Notes under the pieces: model-generated
The model's input: the letters and a program-made list of their open reading frames with translations, nothing else
Databases searched by the model: none
Told to the model about the DNA's origin: nothing
Shown here: in pieces, positions 45,935-57,400 of the stretch
How positions within the stretch are numbered: the first letter of the stretch is position 1
Layout: each line of letters opens with the position of its first letter
Source: Diplonema papillatum
Lineage: Eukaryota; Euglenozoa; Diplonemea; Diplonemida; Diplonemidae
DNA length: 64,000 nucleotides
NCBI GenBank assembly: GCA_030068145.1
Contig: JAPJBO010000032.1
Location: 1 to 64,000 of the forward strand
Direction of reading: 5' to 3'
Made by a program: the position numbers and the translations under genes

Positions 45935-47149
45935 ATGTACAGCGGATCTCCGCTGCTGGAGCACTACTATGCGGACCCCGGGCTGCTCCGCCCCGCGCCG
46001 CTGGACTACGGGCAGCTGCCGCCGCCGCAGCCCGTGCCGCTCGCCGTGCCGCCGCCCGACGCGTTCGACGCCGGACACGCGGCCCACCTGAGCCCGCGCC
46101 TGCACCTGGCGCACAGCCACGGGGCGCTCATGGACGACATCGCGTTGGGGCACGTGGACATCCCGCAGCCCGGCTACCCCTTGCTGTCCACCAGCCGCCA
46201 CCTTTCGCCCGCGCCGCCCACAGACCACCTTGTACTAGATCCAGGGTACCCTGCACTAGATCCAGGATACCCTGTGCTTGATCCAGGGTATCCTGTACCA
46301 TTACCATTGGGCGTCCCCGCCCCTCCTCCAGCAGTTCATGTCCCGTTCGTTCCTGCGTATCCTGTCGACATGTGCTCACCGGCGTTCACCGCGCCGCTAT
46401 CTCCTCTGTCCCCCGTGCACCGGAGGACGTACGCCGAGCAGCCGTACCTTGCGACCGGGTCGTCGTCGGCGGCGGCGGCGGGCTCTCTTGCGGCGCGCCC
46501 CGCGTCGCCGGCGGAGGACCTCGACTACCCTTCGCTGCAGCACGCGTCGGCGGAGCGGCGGGACGCCGCAAAGGCGGCGCTCCGCCAGTTCTCCGCCGGC
46601 GGCCCGCGGTACGCGCGCCCGGCGCCGCCGCCGCCGGCGCCGCCGCCGGCGGACGACCGGTACGCGGTGAAGGTGCCGCTGGACTTTCCTTCGATGGTGT
46701 CCTGCGACGACTCGCTGCCGTCGGTGTACGCCACCGCACAGCAGTACCAGCAGCACCAGCAGCAGCAGCAGCACCAGCAGCACCAGCAGCACCAGAACCA
46801 GCAGCAGCAGCAGCACCAGCAGCACCAGAACCAGCAGCAGCAGCCGGCGGTGCGGGCCGGGTCGCCTTCGCTGACGGTGGAGAGCGACCTGCAGCGCGCC
46901 ATCGACCAGCTGGGCGCCGCCGGCGACGCGGGGGACCAGCACAAGCTCGAGCAGCTCGCGCGGATCCTGTACTCCAAGTCCGGGTCCCGCGCCTCGCCGG
47001 GCGCCGGCTTCGCGAACCCGCGGTCCCAGGGCTCGGAGTCCATCCCGTCGCTGCCCCCGTCGATGCCGTACCCGCACGGCTACAGCCGCAACGACTCCAC
47101 TCCTCCTCCTCCGCGCAACAGCAGCGGTGTGCGTTCTTTTCAGCACTGA
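45935..47149 (+). CDS. Pro/Gln-rich low-complexity protein, function unknown
   Basis: 404 residues from ATG 45,935, strongly GC3-rich like the host genes. The N-terminal 150 residues are Pro/Leu/His-rich and include three DPGYP repeats (encoded about 46,227-46,300) in less GC-biased codons. A Q/H/N tract (about 270-305, encoded 46,739-46,846) follows a Pro/Ala stretch. A short helical segment (SDLQRAIDQL...LEQLARILYS) near 318-350 is the only part likely to fold. The make-up fits a regulatory or scaffold protein, but no family is recognised. The ORF could continue through an intron near its end. Confidence 0.5.
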   Translation: MYSGSPLLEHYYADPGLLRPAPLDYGQLPPPQPVPLAVPPPDAFDAGHAAHLSPRLHLAHSHGALMDDIALGHVDIPQPGYPLLSTSRHLSPAPPTDHLVLDPGYPALDPGYPVLDPGYPVPLPLGVPAPPPAVHVPFVPAYPVDMCSPAFTAPLSPLSPVHRRTYAEQPYLATGSSSAAAAGSLAARPASPAEDLDYPSLQHASAERRDAAKAALRQFSAGGPRYARPAPPPPAPPPADDRYAVKVPLDFPSMVSCDDSLPSVYATAQQYQQHQQQQQHQQHQQHQNQQQQQHQQHQNQQQQPAVRAGSPSLTVESDLQRAIDQLGAAGDAGDQHKLEQLARILYSKSGSRASPGAGFANPRSQGSESIPSLPPSMPYPHGYSRNDSTPPPPRNSSGVRSFQH

Positions 47150-48072
47150 CGTTCAGAGCTTTCGTTCGGCTTTTTTCCTTTTCGAGACAGTATGCAACGT
47201 GTTCCAAAAATGTCAGCCCGAGCATTGGGCGAACCGGCGCCATACTGATGATCATCATCTTCATACGAAAAGCCAGGCACCGGGACCTTCCTGACGAGCA
47301 CGCAACCCGGTGAACATAATCAAGAGTCGAAGATTGGCGTCGAAACTTCCTGGCTTTTCACGCCGTCGCAGAACGACCATACCCTACCCAATCCCAAACA
47401 CCCCCTAAACGCGTCAGGACTTCACATGGTTTCACAACGGAACGACACATCACCCGAAACCGAGCGGCAACCCTCTCACTTTTCTCAACCCCCCTCCCTA
47501 CCCAAGCCTCTACGGTCAACCGGAGACTTTGAAATACCGACCTTCTAATCCACAAATAACGCTTGAAGATCACACATGGAGATCCCTGACTCAAGACATT
47601 CCAGGATAAAAAGTGTGGATGCGCCAACGCAACAGTTTTTGATAAGGATAGCGAAAGGGCGAGGGCATATTTTTCCCACTTCAAGCCGGCCGGCCCCGCC
47701 GTGAGTTGGGCAGATGCATGGACACTTGCTGTCGCCGGCGGAAAAGGAAAGAAACGGAGACCGTTGACCGTCACAAACGCGCAGACAACACACTACACAG
47801 GCGTAATCAACTTTGATGACATTTAGTTGCGCTCACATCGGAAGATCAGAGGTAGCTTTTCTCCACGCGAAAAGAGCGCCTTGTACTTGCAGGCGTGTTG
47901 GGCACCAAATCGGGTCGCCAACAAAGTCACCCTCGAGAAGCGACGGAGGGCCAAGACATGCTCGCCGCGGATCAAACGGTACAGTAATTTGTCTGCATGC
48001 CCTTGTTTGTAGGGCTTACGCTCCACGTGTGGAACGTGTGGATTTCCACACGCTAATTTTTTTGTACAATTT

Positions 48073-48150
48073 TAAATGTGCTGTAGCCCACACGAAACAC
48101 AGGTAAATCTGGTTTTAGTGGCGGGCGTAAGCGTTCAACAAAAAATGTTT
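48073..48150 (+). repeat. Dispersed repeat family 2, partial copy
   Basis: GTGCTGTAGCCCACACGAAA through GGCGTAAGCGTTCAACAAAA, almost identical to 38,265-38,330. Confidence 0.85.
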
Positions 48151-48229
48151 TTTCCTCCGCGTGTGCTTCCACGTGTGGATCCACAGGTACCACGTGTGGA
48201 TATTGATATATTTTTATTGCACATGCAAT

Positions 48230-48340
48230 GTGTGGGGAAACTGAACCGCCCAAGTAGGACCTTCTGATCATGATCATTTGCCACCTGAAACCACGTCCAG
48301 GATTTGGGCTCAGGGTAGTGCGGTCAACGAAAAAAAACCT
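48230..48340 (+). repeat. Dispersed repeat family 3, copy 1
   Basis: AACTGAACCGCCCAAGTAGG to GTAGTGCGGTCAACGAAAAA. Found inverted at 59,228-59,352. The end CAACGAAAAAA resembles that of family 2. Confidence 0.8.
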
Positions 48341-48821
48341 CCGCATGTGCTTGCCACAGGTTAGTCCACATGCAGGGGTGTCTATGCCCACAAGTCGCCA
48401 AGGCCGCACAGCCAGGTGTCGCCAAGTCCAGTAGTGAGGCTATTTTTTTTTCGAGACATTGCAATGTGTTCCAAAAATGTAAGCCTGAGCAATGAGCGAA
48501 CCAACACCAAACTGAAGATCATGTCACTGTCACAGTTTACATGTCCGTGCTTCACATGGAGATCCCTAACTCAAGACATACCAGGTGAAAAAGAAGAAGA
48601 ACAACCTGAAGAGAGGCCTGGAACTCCGCCTGCTCAAAAAAAAAAAAAACACCGCACCCCCCCCTCGAACCTAGCGCCCACATGTGGACCACACGTATTT
48701 TCTCTGAGACCGAAAACGGAGCGTAAGCCCTGCTTGTTTGAGCAGGTCTCAGCTGATGTAGCGAACTCTCTCTCGCAGAACGAACTGCTGATGCCCTCGC
48801 AGCCTGAGTTGCGGGCTGCGA

Positions 48822-48978
48822 ATAGCCCTACCCAATCACTCGTATCGCTGTCCTGTCTGCAGACACACAGCTTCCGCGCTGATGACTAGCGTGTCCGTGA
48901 CGTCTGGGACCGATCCACGTTGCAGACAGGACATGGCGTTGAGCACATACTTTTCAAGCACGTTCTTGCATTCCCCCA
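48822..48978 (+). repeat. Dispersed repeat family 1, copy e
   Basis: Both stem arms are intact: GTCCTGTCTGC at 48,850-48,860 and GCAGACAGGAC at 48,922-48,932. The loop has diverged. Confidence 0.75.
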
Positions 48979-49694
48979 CCCCTCACCCCATACCGAGAAA
49001 GCGAACCCACCTTGTGTACTTAGATACTTGTTAGCTGTTGTTATTTCCCCCTTTTCTTTCTCTCAAACGAAGCCAGTCCACAGTTGATCCGAAAACAAGC
49101 AAGAGACGAAACCCTGTCGAAAGACACCAGACAATCCACGTGTCAGCACCAGTGCTACCGGAAGGCATCATTCCGAAGCGAGGTGCCTACTTTTGTGAGT
49201 CGATTCTTTTCCCCTGGGCCAGACTTGAACAGGGCCGTTATGTAAGCGTCTGTTTTTCTGCACCTTGTTGGCACAGTAAACGCCACAAACCGAACCCCAA
49301 GCGTTGCAGCGAATCAGAAACCCCCGGGCATTATCCCATCCCCATCTCGCGCCGAACGCGTCCTTTTTCTTGAAACACGAAAGTTTCGCGTGCAAGGTGC
49401 AAGTGCACGGTGTGGAGTCAACGGGGTGTGCCCGTGTCACCCAAAAAGCTGGCTTTAAAACCCGGAGTTTCAAGCGAACTTTCACTCTAAAAAGCTGGGG
49501 GGTACACCCACAATGCGTGTTTGCAGTACACCCCCAAAAGTGTCCCGGTGGCGCGCGTCTAGCTCTCCAGACAGGGTTGCTCGAAGGCATGCACCCTTTG
49601 CACGCGAAAACAACAATAGTCTCGTTTACCTTTGTCATTTCTCTTCCACCACCGCTTGAGCAAACTGATGCTGGTCAACCAGTGCAAGTCCTCC

Positions 49695-49845
49695 TCCGAA
49701 AAGCACCTTGACTAAGCAGTTGCTTTGCAGGAACTGCTTGGGGAGGCCGCCAGCCGCAGACTGTCAAAAGGAGGAAATGCGCTGTCACCCACACGAACCA
49801 CAGTTACGCGCTGGGTTTAGTTCCGGGCTCACCAAAACCTACCCA
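49695..49845 (+). repeat. Dispersed repeat family 2, diverged copy
   Basis: Keeps AAGGAGGAAATGCGCTGT, CCCACACGAACCACAG and CTGGGTTTAGTTCCGGG. Confidence 0.6.
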
Positions 49846-50324
49846 CTTCTTTTCACCGCTCCTTCCTGCCGACTTGCCTCGGCGTCCTGTTGAGCGCGTG
49901 CAGGGTCACCCGCGTTCTTCTTGTGTGTGGGGGTTCAGTACATAACCTTTGCATTCTCAACTGGCGGCCGCTTTGAGTATTTCCGGCATTTGTCCAGGAA
50001 CAAAGAAAAGAAACGGAAAACGAAAGAAAGTCGAAAGTCAAGCGACGGGCACCCCGGTTGATCGTCGGCTACACAAAATGAACTGTACCGGGAACCAGAA
50101 AAGCAAATGGCAGTCTGGCAAGAACCGCGGAAGCGCTCCGGCGCAGAAGGGCGAGAACGAAAGGTTTTTGTGTCATGTACCTCGGAAGTGTTCAAAAAAT
50201 AAAATTCATGGAATGCGCCTTCTCTTCTTCTCTCTCACATTTCCCAGTACAGCTACACGCGAGCAACTGGTGTATCAGACTTGGGTCATCCCGCCGTCCA
50301 GGGAAAAAGGAGATAGGAAGGTGG

Positions 50325-50362
50325 GAGGTCGGGGGTTTCAAGCGATTTTAACTCCAAAATCG
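50325..50362 (+). promoter_or_regulatory. Recurrent motif before the SDR fragment
   Basis: GGGGGTTTCAAGCGATTTTA then ACTCCAAAA. The core lies 72 bp before the ATG of the truncated copy. Confidence 0.5.
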
Positions 50363-50407
50363 TTTGTGGGCGGGCGCCTGAGCAAACTCTAGCGTGTGAC
50401 CGAGAGA

Positions 50408-50572
50408 AATGTTAGCGACGAGGCGCTGCACCAGGCGATGATGGTTTCGCTCGCGCCGCGGCTGGCGGGCAAAGGGTGCGTCGTGAGCGGCGGCTCGCGC
50501 GGGATCGGGCAAGGCATCATCACCCGCTTCGCGGAGGAGGGCGCGATGGTGGCGTCGATCTCGCCGGCCGTC
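50408..50572 (+). pseudogene. Truncated 5' duplicate of the SDR gene
   Basis: About 165 bp nearly identical to 50,731-50,898, covering the leader and the Rossmann glycine motif, then breaking off after the codons for VASISP. Small indels near the start place a stop (TGA) ten codons after its ATG. The sequence upstream is not similar to that of the intact gene except for the recurrent motif. Confidence 0.85.
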
Positions 50573-50607
50573 ATACGACGGCCGGAGGAAACAATCCAGG
50601 ATCACCG

Positions 50608-50655
50608 ATATACCTCGAAACCCCAGAGTTTCAAGCGTTTCTATAACTCGAAACC
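50608..50655 (+). promoter_or_regulatory. Recurrent motif before the intact SDR gene
   Basis: ACCCCAGAGTTTCAAGCGTT then ATAACTCGAAA. The core starts 102 bp before ATG 50,731. Confidence 0.55.
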
Positions 50656-50730
50656 ATTACGCCTCAAACAAAATTCTGAATACACGTTCGCCGAAGGCAT
50701 CTCGGGAAGGGAAGGCAAGCAGAGGAAAAA

Positions 50731-51579
50731 ATGTTAGCGACAACAAGGCGCTGCCTGAACCAGGCGATGACGGTTTCGCTCGCGCCGCGGCTGGCGGGCA
50801 AAGTGTGCATCGTGAGCGGCGGCTCTCGCGGGATCGGGCAAGGCATCATCACCCGCTTCGCGGAGGAGGGCGCGATGGTGGCGTCGATCTCGCCGGACTC
50901 GCACGACGAGACCGCCGAGCAGATCGCGCGCATCGAGGGGCTGCCCCGGTCGGTCGCCGACACCTTCCTCGCCTTCGAGGGCGACGTGTCCAGCGAAGCG
51001 GACTGCACGGCCTTCGCGAAATCGGTCCGCGCCAAGTTCGGACCCGCCGCCGTCCTCGTCAACAACGCCTGCCGGTTCGTCTTCGCGTCCGTCGAGCACG
51101 CGACGCCCGAAATGTGGGACCAGTCGACCGCCGTGAACGTCAAAGGGCACGCCCTCCTTACCAAGGCGGTCCTGCCGCACATGAAGTCCCGCGGCTCCGG
51201 ATCCATCGTGTTTCTTGGGTCCATCTCGTCGTACCGCGGGCAGCCCAACTGCGCCACGTACGCTACGATGAAGGGTGCCGTCGCGCAGATGGCCCGCAGC
51301 TGCGCGTACGACTTCGCGAAGTACCACGTGCGGGTCAACACCCTGCTGCCCGGCGCCATCGAGACGCCGATCTCGCAGGTCGAGCGCGATACGCAGGGCT
51401 GGACGTATGAAGAGTGGGAGAAGCTGAAAACGCACGACGTCATCATGCGGAGGGTGGGCACCGTGCGGGAGGTCGCCAACGCCGCGCTTTTCTTCGCGAG
51501 CGACGAGAGCAGCTACTGCACAGGTGCCGAAATCTACGTCGACGGCGGGCAGGCGGCGTGCACCGTGATGCTTGACTGA
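50731..51579 (+). CDS. Classical short-chain dehydrogenase/reductase (SDR)
   Basis: 282 residues from ATG 50,731, single exon. It has the cofactor motif SGGSRGIG at 29-36, NNAC at 111-114, and the catalytic set Ser164, Tyr177 and Lys181 (YATMK). The C-terminus has DGGQAACTVMLD, typical of the FabG-like classical family, and length is normal. Position 36-60 gives no clear NADP or NAD discriminator. The substrate cannot be predicted. The first ~20 residues before LAGK are extra to the domain and could be a weak targeting leader, or the start could be M13. A (CT)n run follows the stop at 51,598-51,619. Confidence 0.92.
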   Translation: MLATTRRCLNQAMTVSLAPRLAGKVCIVSGGSRGIGQGIITRFAEEGAMVASISPDSHDETAEQIARIEGLPRSVADTFLAFEGDVSSEADCTAFAKSVRAKFGPAAVLVNNACRFVFASVEHATPEMWDQSTAVNVKGHALLTKAVLPHMKSRGSGSIVFLGSISSYRGQPNCATYATMKGAVAQMARSCAYDFAKYHVRVNTLLPGAIETPISQVERDTQGWTYEEWEKLKTHDVIMRRVGTVREVANAALFFASDESSYCTGAEIYVDGGQAACTVMLD

Positions 51580-53019
51580 TCGCGCACCACTCCACCCTCT
51601 CTCTCTCTCTCTCTCTCTTTCTTTCTTGTCGTAGAAGATCCTTCGGGTTCTTGGCGCCATTGCAGTGCAAGTACAAACCACACACAACCGCAAACGGAAA
51701 AGCGTGTTGGACTACGTACAAGTCGCTCAACACAGGCACTTTCATGCCGCGACTTGCTCACAGTACTATGCCTGTCAAGGGTCCGAGTGACGAGAAGGTC
51801 AGTCTGTTTTAGTTACTTGTCCGCCAGCAATTAGTCTGCTTGTTGAACGTTCGACAAAACGGCGTTACCCCCCGTCATGGTAGAAAGAAAAAAAAACAAG
51901 TTCCCCACGAACGTAGTCCACACCTCCACTTCCGTACACTACATCTTTTCGGACCAGAAGGATTCTTAGTTAGTTAGACTAGCCTAGTGTTGAAAATACT
52001 CGAGGGGCTGCCTCGTGCTTACTTCGAAGGAGGCTAGAGGGGGAGAAACAATACAACTACAAAATGGGTCTTTTTTGTTGAACGCTTACGCCCGCCACTA
52101 AACCCAGATTTACCTGTGTTTCGTGTGGGCTACAGCACATTTACCTCCTTTGATCTTTTGCAACTGGCAGCCTCCTCAAGCATTTCCTACAAAGCAGGTG
52201 CTCATACAAAAATAAATGACCCCGTCAGGACCCGTCGGATAATATGGCCCTGTGTGGGTCTGCCATTGGCGCATGTGTGCCCACCCAGACCGGTAGACTG
52301 GGTACCTTTGACGTTGTCGATTTCGCAAATCAATGCTCACTATGGGCGAAAAAAAGAAAAGAAGACAAGAAGTGTAGATGGGGTATGGGGGGGAAAAACG
52401 AACGGTATAACAGCAGAAAGAGAAAGCAAGAACGTTGTCGGATCTGTCTGCGGGCCCCTTGTCTGGGGGTTTCCCCTCCCGCACTTCAGGTCGTAGTTTC
52501 CGTTTTCATCTCCTTTGACTCTGTGCTGACGAGCTTGCCACGAAACCTGAGCGCATTCTCGAGTCAAAGTGGCAGTTTGAACAATCAGCGCACTGCAATT
52601 TATTGGTTTGACGCGTTGGAAATCAACCGCTGCCATAGAGGTCTACTCGAATCACTGAACTCCATTTCCATGGCGGCACTGTGCTCTACCCAACGCTATC
52701 TGTCTGCAAAGCCCTGACACACTTGGTGTTAACTCGATTCGATGTACTCAATCTAAAATTTTTATGGTTTCGGGTTTGCTTAGGACCCGCTTTCAAACGG
52801 CGAGGCAAAGTAATCCATCCACCAACCACCAAGATCACCCCCCCCCCCCCCCCCCAACCCTCCCACCCCTCTTGCCTCTCCCACGGCGCGTAAAGTCAGA
52901 ACCGCGCCTCCCCCCCATCAAATCAAAGTGCGCGCTTCCCGCCGCCCCCCCGGTCTGTCGCCGACTGCGTAGCGAGGAGGGGCAGCGCTTCCCCTTCCTC
53001 CTGCGCCCCCCCACCCGCC
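51580..53019. other. Intergenic
   Basis: Holds a (CT)n run, the inverted copy of family 2, and a C run of about 17 at 52,840-52,855 shortly before the next gene. No gene recognised. Confidence 0.5.
51990..52214 (-). repeat. Dispersed repeat family 2, inverted copy
   Basis: The reverse complement matches 38,188-38,410 along nearly its full length. Confidence 0.85.
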
Positions 53020-54443
53020 ATGCCGCCTGCCATCAAGATCGAAAAGCTCGAGAAATGGGTCATCAAAACAGTCGGCCAGCAGGACGCGGTGCTGGCGCAC
53101 GGCAACAAGGAGTGGCTGTTCCGGTACATCGCTGGGATACTCAAGAAGAGCAGATACGTCGACGAGGCGTGTGAGGATGTCCAGGTCGACGAATTGGTCG
53201 ACGAGCTCATGGAGCACTTGCAGGACCATTTGCCCAAGGGGGCGAAGAAGGTGGCGCGGGAGCTGGCCGCGTGCTTAAACGCCGACGACCTGCGTGCGAA
53301 GACGGAGAAGAAGGACAAGAAGGAGAAAAAAGAGAAGAAGGACAAAAAAGACAAGAAGGACAAGAAGGACAAGAAAGAGAAGAAGGCGGCGGACGGCGAC
53401 GACGCGAGCGAACGCGGCGATGCGGGGGCGGGCAGCGAGCCGAGAAGGAGGGATTCGCACCCTCGCAGGTCGGCGAGAGCCCGCGGTTCGGACGAAGGCC
53501 CCGGGCCCGATTCGCGGCTGGACTCGCACCCGCGCAGGCCGACGAGGCCCCGCGGCGCGGAGGAGGGCCCGGAGCGGCTGGATTCGCACCCGCGCAGGCC
53601 GGCCCGAGCGCGCGGCGCGTCGGAGGACCGGTACCGGAGGGGCTCGCACCCTCGCAGGTCGGGAAGGGCGCGCAGCGTGTCTTCGGAAGGCTACGGGCCG
53701 ACTTCCCGGCGAGACTCGCACCCCCGCCGACCAGCCAGAACCCGCGGCGTTTCGGAGGATTCCCACGGCCGCAGACCAGGCAGAGTGCGCGGCGCGTCGG
53801 AGGAGGACATGGGCTCCCGCCGCCGGTCCCAAAGGCACCGGGACGAGCCCGAAGCGAGGCCATCCAGGCGCCGGAGCTACAGCAGGGACGCGGGCAGGAG
53901 GCGGGCAGCGAACGGCAGCGAGCCGGACAGAGACAGGCCCCGGCGAAGGGGGTCGCCGCCGCCGCCGCCGCTGCCGCGGAGCGCGCGGCGCGAGGCGAGC
54001 GATGAAGGAAAAGGGGGCTCGCCCGTGCGGGGCAAGCGGGCAGTCGAAGCCGGGGCCAAGGAGAAGGAGAGTCGGAGCTACATCAACATCGACGACTCGG
54101 ACGACCCGATGAGCCTCGACGGGTCGGATGACGAAAAGCAGCCGGAACCCCCGCGCCGCCGCGCGGCGCCCAGAGTCCGGCCGAGGGACAGGGACCGCGA
54201 CGACCGCGACCTGACCGACATCCGGCGCGGCAGCGAGGACCGCGGCTACCGCCGCGACCCGGCCGACCGCCGCCGGCAGCGGCTCTCGAGCGAGGAGTCG
54301 TTCCAGCGGCGCGTCCGCGCGCTCCGCAAGCGGTCCCCGCCGCCGCCGCCGCTGCCGGCCGGCCCCCCCCCGCCGCTCGTGCCGCTCGACGACGACCGGC
54401 CCCCGCCGCACCGCCGCCCGAGCGCGGACCCCGAGCCGCCCAG
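53020..54443 (+). CDS. Exon 1 of the PWI/SR-like gene
   Basis: Starts at ATG 53,020 and ends before GTTTGC with two bases of an Arg codon. The unspliced frame would run into the intron repeat and stop at 54,486. It encodes the PWI-like domain and the basic repeats, each starting with a Ser-His-Pro-Arg-Arg signature. Confidence 0.8.
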
Positions 54444-57400
54444 GTTTGCATCATTTGACACCATTTGCGCACTGAACCGTGGTTAAAAAAGACGAAGGAA
54501 GACATAGCCACAAATATAGTATAAAAGCATCTGCAGAATAGCACGAAAATGCCGCTCAGGAAAAAAACCCGTTTTCACATTTCTTTGGCGTCGAAGCTTC
54601 ACCTACTTCGGTTGACACCATTTGCGCACTGAACCATGGTTAAAAAAGACGAAGGAAAACATATACACAAATATAGTATAAAAGCATCTGCAAAATAGCG
54701 CGAAAACGCCGCTCAGGAAAAAAAAAAAAAAAAAAAAACCCCGTTTTCACATTTCTTCGGCGTCGAAGCTTCACCAACTTCGGTTGACACCATTTGCGCA
54801 CTGAACCATGGTTAGAAAGACGAAAGAAAACATAGACACACGGTTGACACCATTTGCGCACTGAACCATGGTTAGAAAGACGAAGGAAAACATAGACACA
54901 AATATAGTTAAAAGCATCTGCAGAATAACACGAAAACGCCGCCCAGGAAAAAACCCGCTTTCACATTTCTTCGGCGTCGAAGCTTCACCAACTTCGGTTG
55001 ACACCATTTGCGCACTGAACCATGGTTAGAAAGACGAAGGAAAACATAGACTCAAATATAGCTCAAAGCATCTGCAGAACAACACGAAACCCGATCAACC
55101 GGCACGCGAACAAACGAAGTGCCTGGCTTTTTTGCTATTCGACTTCTTTCAGGAGTGGTTGCGTCGCAGCGCTTGACCAAACAGACCGCAAAAGTCCCAC
55201 CTTACGTTGCGCTAGCAACATGCGCACGAGGCCTAGTCTACTATTCCCGTGAAGTTGGACATCAACCAGTACGCTACCTGAATGCTCGGGATACCCTGAT
55301 CTATGGCGGTACCTCCGCGGCTTCACCTCCACGCTTAGTGTCACCCCCGCTCACTTCATGCTTTTATTTTACATAAGCGCCAGCATGAAAGGAAATGCTC
55401 GACGATGCTGGCCGACAAAGAAGAGAAGGGATTCCAAGTGCTGTAGCTACCGAACCACGTGCCGAACGGACGTGATGTCATGCGGGTCTACCCCAACACG
55501 ACAAATCACACAATCACAGCAGGTCAAAGTCCTGAGTGAGACACGGTGGTGTAAGCGAAGAACAAATCAGATTGTGTTCGCATTGTATTTTCCCCCTCTA
55601 CCTCTATATATTCTGAGTATTATCCTCCCTTCCGTTCGGAGTCAAAGCAGCTACGTCGAGGATTTTTGTATGCGCTGGCTCGGTGGGCTCTCTCTTACTT
55701 TCAGCAGGGCAACCACCAACTCGTCTCACGGGTCTAAACCCAGCCCGCTTTTCCCTGTCAACCCTTAAGCAATCCTGCCGCAACCCCACGCAGGCCTGCA
55801 CCGGCGAAGTCCGCGTCACCTGCGCCGTCGAAGTCGCCGGCGCCGGACGGGCCGCTGGCGGGCAGCAACAAGCTGCAGTCGATCGAGGACCGCGAGCGGC
55901 AGCAGACCGAGCGCGAGCAGCAGCGGAAGAAGGCGCGCGAAGCGTACGAGAAGCTGCGGAAGCAGATCCCGGCGATGGAGGAGATCGGCAAGGTCACCGA
56001 GGACATGGTGACCCGCATCTGGGGCAAGGTGGACGAGCAGCGCGAGATCTGGAAGCGCTACGGCTCCTCGAAGCTCGCCGCCTTCCTGCGGAAGTGGCGA
56101 GACGGCGAGATCGAAAGCGAGCTCTGCGAACAAGCCCGGCACTACCTCAAGTTCGGCAAGCCGATGCCCAAGTTCAAGCTCCAAGACGACGAGTCCGACA
56201 TGGCCGCCCTCGACGGCCGCTGGTACTACGGCCGCACGGGCGCCTTCACCATCAAAAAGATAAAGGAGGATGGCGCCTGGAAGCTCGTGTTCTCAGAGAG
56301 GCGGCGCAACCGGTTGGTCGAAAAAGCGCTGATCCCGGCAGGCAGCGGACCGACCCCCCTCGAGCAGCTGCCCGTGCCCGAGTGGTCCGTCGTGCTGCCG
56401 AACGAGGCGATGGTGTGGCTGCAGACGGAGACGATGTCCGAAGGCAACCAGAACGAGGCGAACTGCGTCAAGTTCCTCTACAAGCCGAAGCGGATGAACG
56501 CCATTCGCGCCGTCTCCCAGCTCGCTTACAGGTCGAGGCAGCCAGGGGCGGTGGACCTCGTGATCCACCAAGACGAAGCTTCGTCCGAAGGCAGCGGGCA
56601 AGACTCCCTTTCGGACAGCGACGACTCGGTCGCGCCGGCCAAGCCGGCGCCCGCCCCGAAGCCGGCCGGCGCGAACCCAGCCGCGCGGAAGCTCAACGCG
56701 GCGCCCCACCCGCCGCTGCCCGTGGCGCCGCCGCCGTTCCCCCTGCACCTGCCCCCGGGCGTGCCGATGCCGCCGAACTTCCCGTTCCCGCCGATGCCCG
56801 CAGCGCCGGTGCCGGCCGCCCCGCTCCCCGCCTTCCCGTCGCCCCCTCCCGCCCCCGCGGCGGCGGCGGCGGCGGCGCCGCCCGGCGAGTCCAAAGCGGA
56901 ACCCGTCCCTCCTGTACCCGCCCCCAAGGCCGCGCCGCCGCTCGAAAAAGAGGCAGAAACGGAGGAAAAACAGCAGCAGCAGCAGCCGCAGGAAAAGCAG
57001 GAGCCGCAGCAGCAGCAGCAGCAGCAGCAGGAAAAGCAGCAGGACAACGATTCGGACGCAGCGTCCGACATCGCGCCGCCTCCTCCGCCGGCTGCGGGGG
57101 CCGCCGGCAAGGAAGCCGAGCGGCAGCCGCCCGCCGAAGGGGGTGAGGGGGCGGCCGCGGCTGCCGGGCCGCCCGCAGAGCGGCGTCGTGGCCGCGACGA
57201 CGACGACGACGACGGGTCGTCGGATGACGAGAGCAGCTTTTCGGACCAGCCACCGGCTGTGCGGCTGCTCGATCCGCGGCGCAGCGCGGCCCGCGGCGAA
57301 GCCGAGGCAGACGACGACAACCTGGTCGACGAAGTCGCGCAGGAGGAGGAAGACGCGGCACAGCACACGCCGCCGGCCCCTCCGTTGCCGGCCGGGCCCA

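Larger units (their letters stand above)
47150..50324. other. Intergenic, repeat-rich, no gene recognised
   Basis: Contains the recurrent motif at 47,500-47,565 and 49,458-49,493, copies of families 1, 2 and 3, and a cluster of CCACGTGTGG palindromes at 48,017-48,205. Confidence 0.5.

Noticed and set aside
54444-54486. Unspliced C-terminus of exon 1 of the PWI/SR-like gene
   Set aside because: It lies inside the tandem intron repeat, and the phase of exon 2 fits splicing at 54,443.
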